Below, piece after piece: positions 6,227 through 6,713 of a DNA stretch of 6,713 nt. The position numbers and the translations under genes were made by a program. Numbering within the stretch: the first letter of the stretch is position 1; the number at the start of each line of letters is the position of its first letter. The notes beneath the pieces are model-generated. The model was not told where the DNA came from. It ran no database searches and saw only the letters and a program-made list of their open reading frames with translations. The DNA lies in assembly GCA_964636665.1 (NCBI GenBank), contig CAZWVT010000078.1, positions 1-6,713 on the forward strand, read 5' to 3'. Source of the stretch: JAAYLC01 sp964636665 (GTDB lineage: Bacteria; Bacteroidota; Bacteroidia; Flavobacteriales; Flavobacteriaceae).

Positions 6227-6713
6227 TTACCCGTGAACGGTAGCGTCTTTACCGAGATTTTTCATGATTTCTGCTTCATAAACAAGCAAATCATTCCATT
6301 TCTTGTCAACTTCTTCACGATTTCCGTATTGTCGGGCGAACGATAAAAACATCGTATAGTGGTTCGCTTCGCTAATCATCAGTTTACGATAAAAATCTGA
6401 TAATTCTTCATCTTCCAATTCTTCACTGAGCAATCTGAATCGTTCGCAACTTCTTGCTTCTATAAGTGCGGCATAAAGCAAACGATGAATTAAATTGTCC
6501 TTTCGGCTTCCTCCTTTCGGGAAAAATTTCATCAATTCCCGGACGTACATATCTCGCCGATCTTGCCCCAATACCCAACCACGCGCAACAATTTTATCAT
6601 GTACCATTTTAAAATGCGCCATTTCTTCTTTTGCAAGCGCAGTCATTTCTTGAACCAAATCGGTATATTCCGGATAATTTACGATTAATGAAATGGCAGT
6701 CGAAGCTGCTTTT
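6227..6713 (-). CDS. miaE: tRNA-(ms2io6A37) hydroxylase MiaE, 5' partial
   Basis: This is a ferritin-like di-iron monooxygenase that hydroxylates the isopentenyl group of ms2i6A at position 37 of tRNAs reading U-starting codons, using O2 after MiaA and MiaB have acted. The frame stays open to the right edge, showing 161 C-terminal residues; the TTG at 6658 is an internal leucine. The visible part opens with KAASTAISLIVNYPEY, a strongly MiaE-like stretch. Metal ligands expected for the fold are present: E30-x-x-H33 in EEMAHF, E85 in IEARSCERF and E115-x-x-H118 in SEANH, numbered from the edge. The first glutamate ligand and about 30-40 residues lie outside the window. It converges on the pump gene with 15 bp between stop codons and has no evident link to metal efflux. 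Other ferritin-like proteins are unlikely given IEARSCERF. Confidence 0.9.
   Translation of the reverse strand, partial: KAASTAISLIVNYPEYTDLVQEMTALAKEEMAHFKMVHDKIVARGWVLGQDRRDMYVRELMKFFPKGGSRKDNLIHRLLYAALIEARSCERFRLLSEELEDEELSDFYRKLMISEANHYTMFLSFARQYGNREEVDKKWNDLLVYEAEIMKNLGKDATVHG

Noticed and set aside
1..6713. Search for tRNA/rRNA genes, CRISPR arrays, insertion sequences, riboswitches or phage genes
   Set aside because: None was seen. Coding sequence covers almost the whole window, and the only exact long repeat I found is the contig-end duplication.

Overview
The window looks like chromosomal DNA from a member of the Bacteroidota, probably a flavobacterium. The DNA is AT-rich and the genes lack clear Shine-Dalgarno sequences. 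The outer-membrane protein has a Bacteroidota-style signal peptide ending in CAQ|E. All protein matches were recognised by eye; no database search was run. The 100-N gap and the exact 55-bp duplication around it suggest a draft short-read assembly, possibly metagenomic.

Layout, left to right. Positions 1-342 (+) hold the C-terminal ATPase part of a sensor histidine kinase whose start lies off the left edge. Positions 343-477 are intergenic and carry a run of TTAA-centred half-sites, including a perfect TTTAAG-N5-TTTAAG direct repeat. This has the format used by OmpR/PmrA-type response regulators. Positions 478-6211 (+) are a tripartite heavy-metal efflux operon: a TolC/CusC-type outer-membrane channel, a CusB/CzcB-type lipoprotein adaptor, and a 1031-residue CzcA/CusA-type RND pump. 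On the opposite strand, 6227-6713 is the 3' part of miaE (tRNA hydroxylase), converging on the pump gene and cut by the right edge.

The three efflux genes should form one envelope-spanning machine. The pump sits in the inner membrane and probably uses the proton gradient, the adaptor bridges the periplasm, and the channel crosses the outer membrane. The kinase just upstream, plus the half-sites before the first efflux gene, suggests that a metal-responsive two-component system switches the operon on. The metal cannot be assigned: the pump resembles the CzcA class, but a lysine replaces one of the key TM4 acidic residues.

The adaptor gene appears broken only because of assembly. Removing the 100 Ns and one copy of the 55-bp duplication (155 bases) rejoins the two halves in one frame as a 382-codon gene of normal length. 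I found no novel system, mobile element, CRISPR array or RNA gene. The points worth a second look are the assembly join, the TM4 lysine and the candidate response-regulator box.
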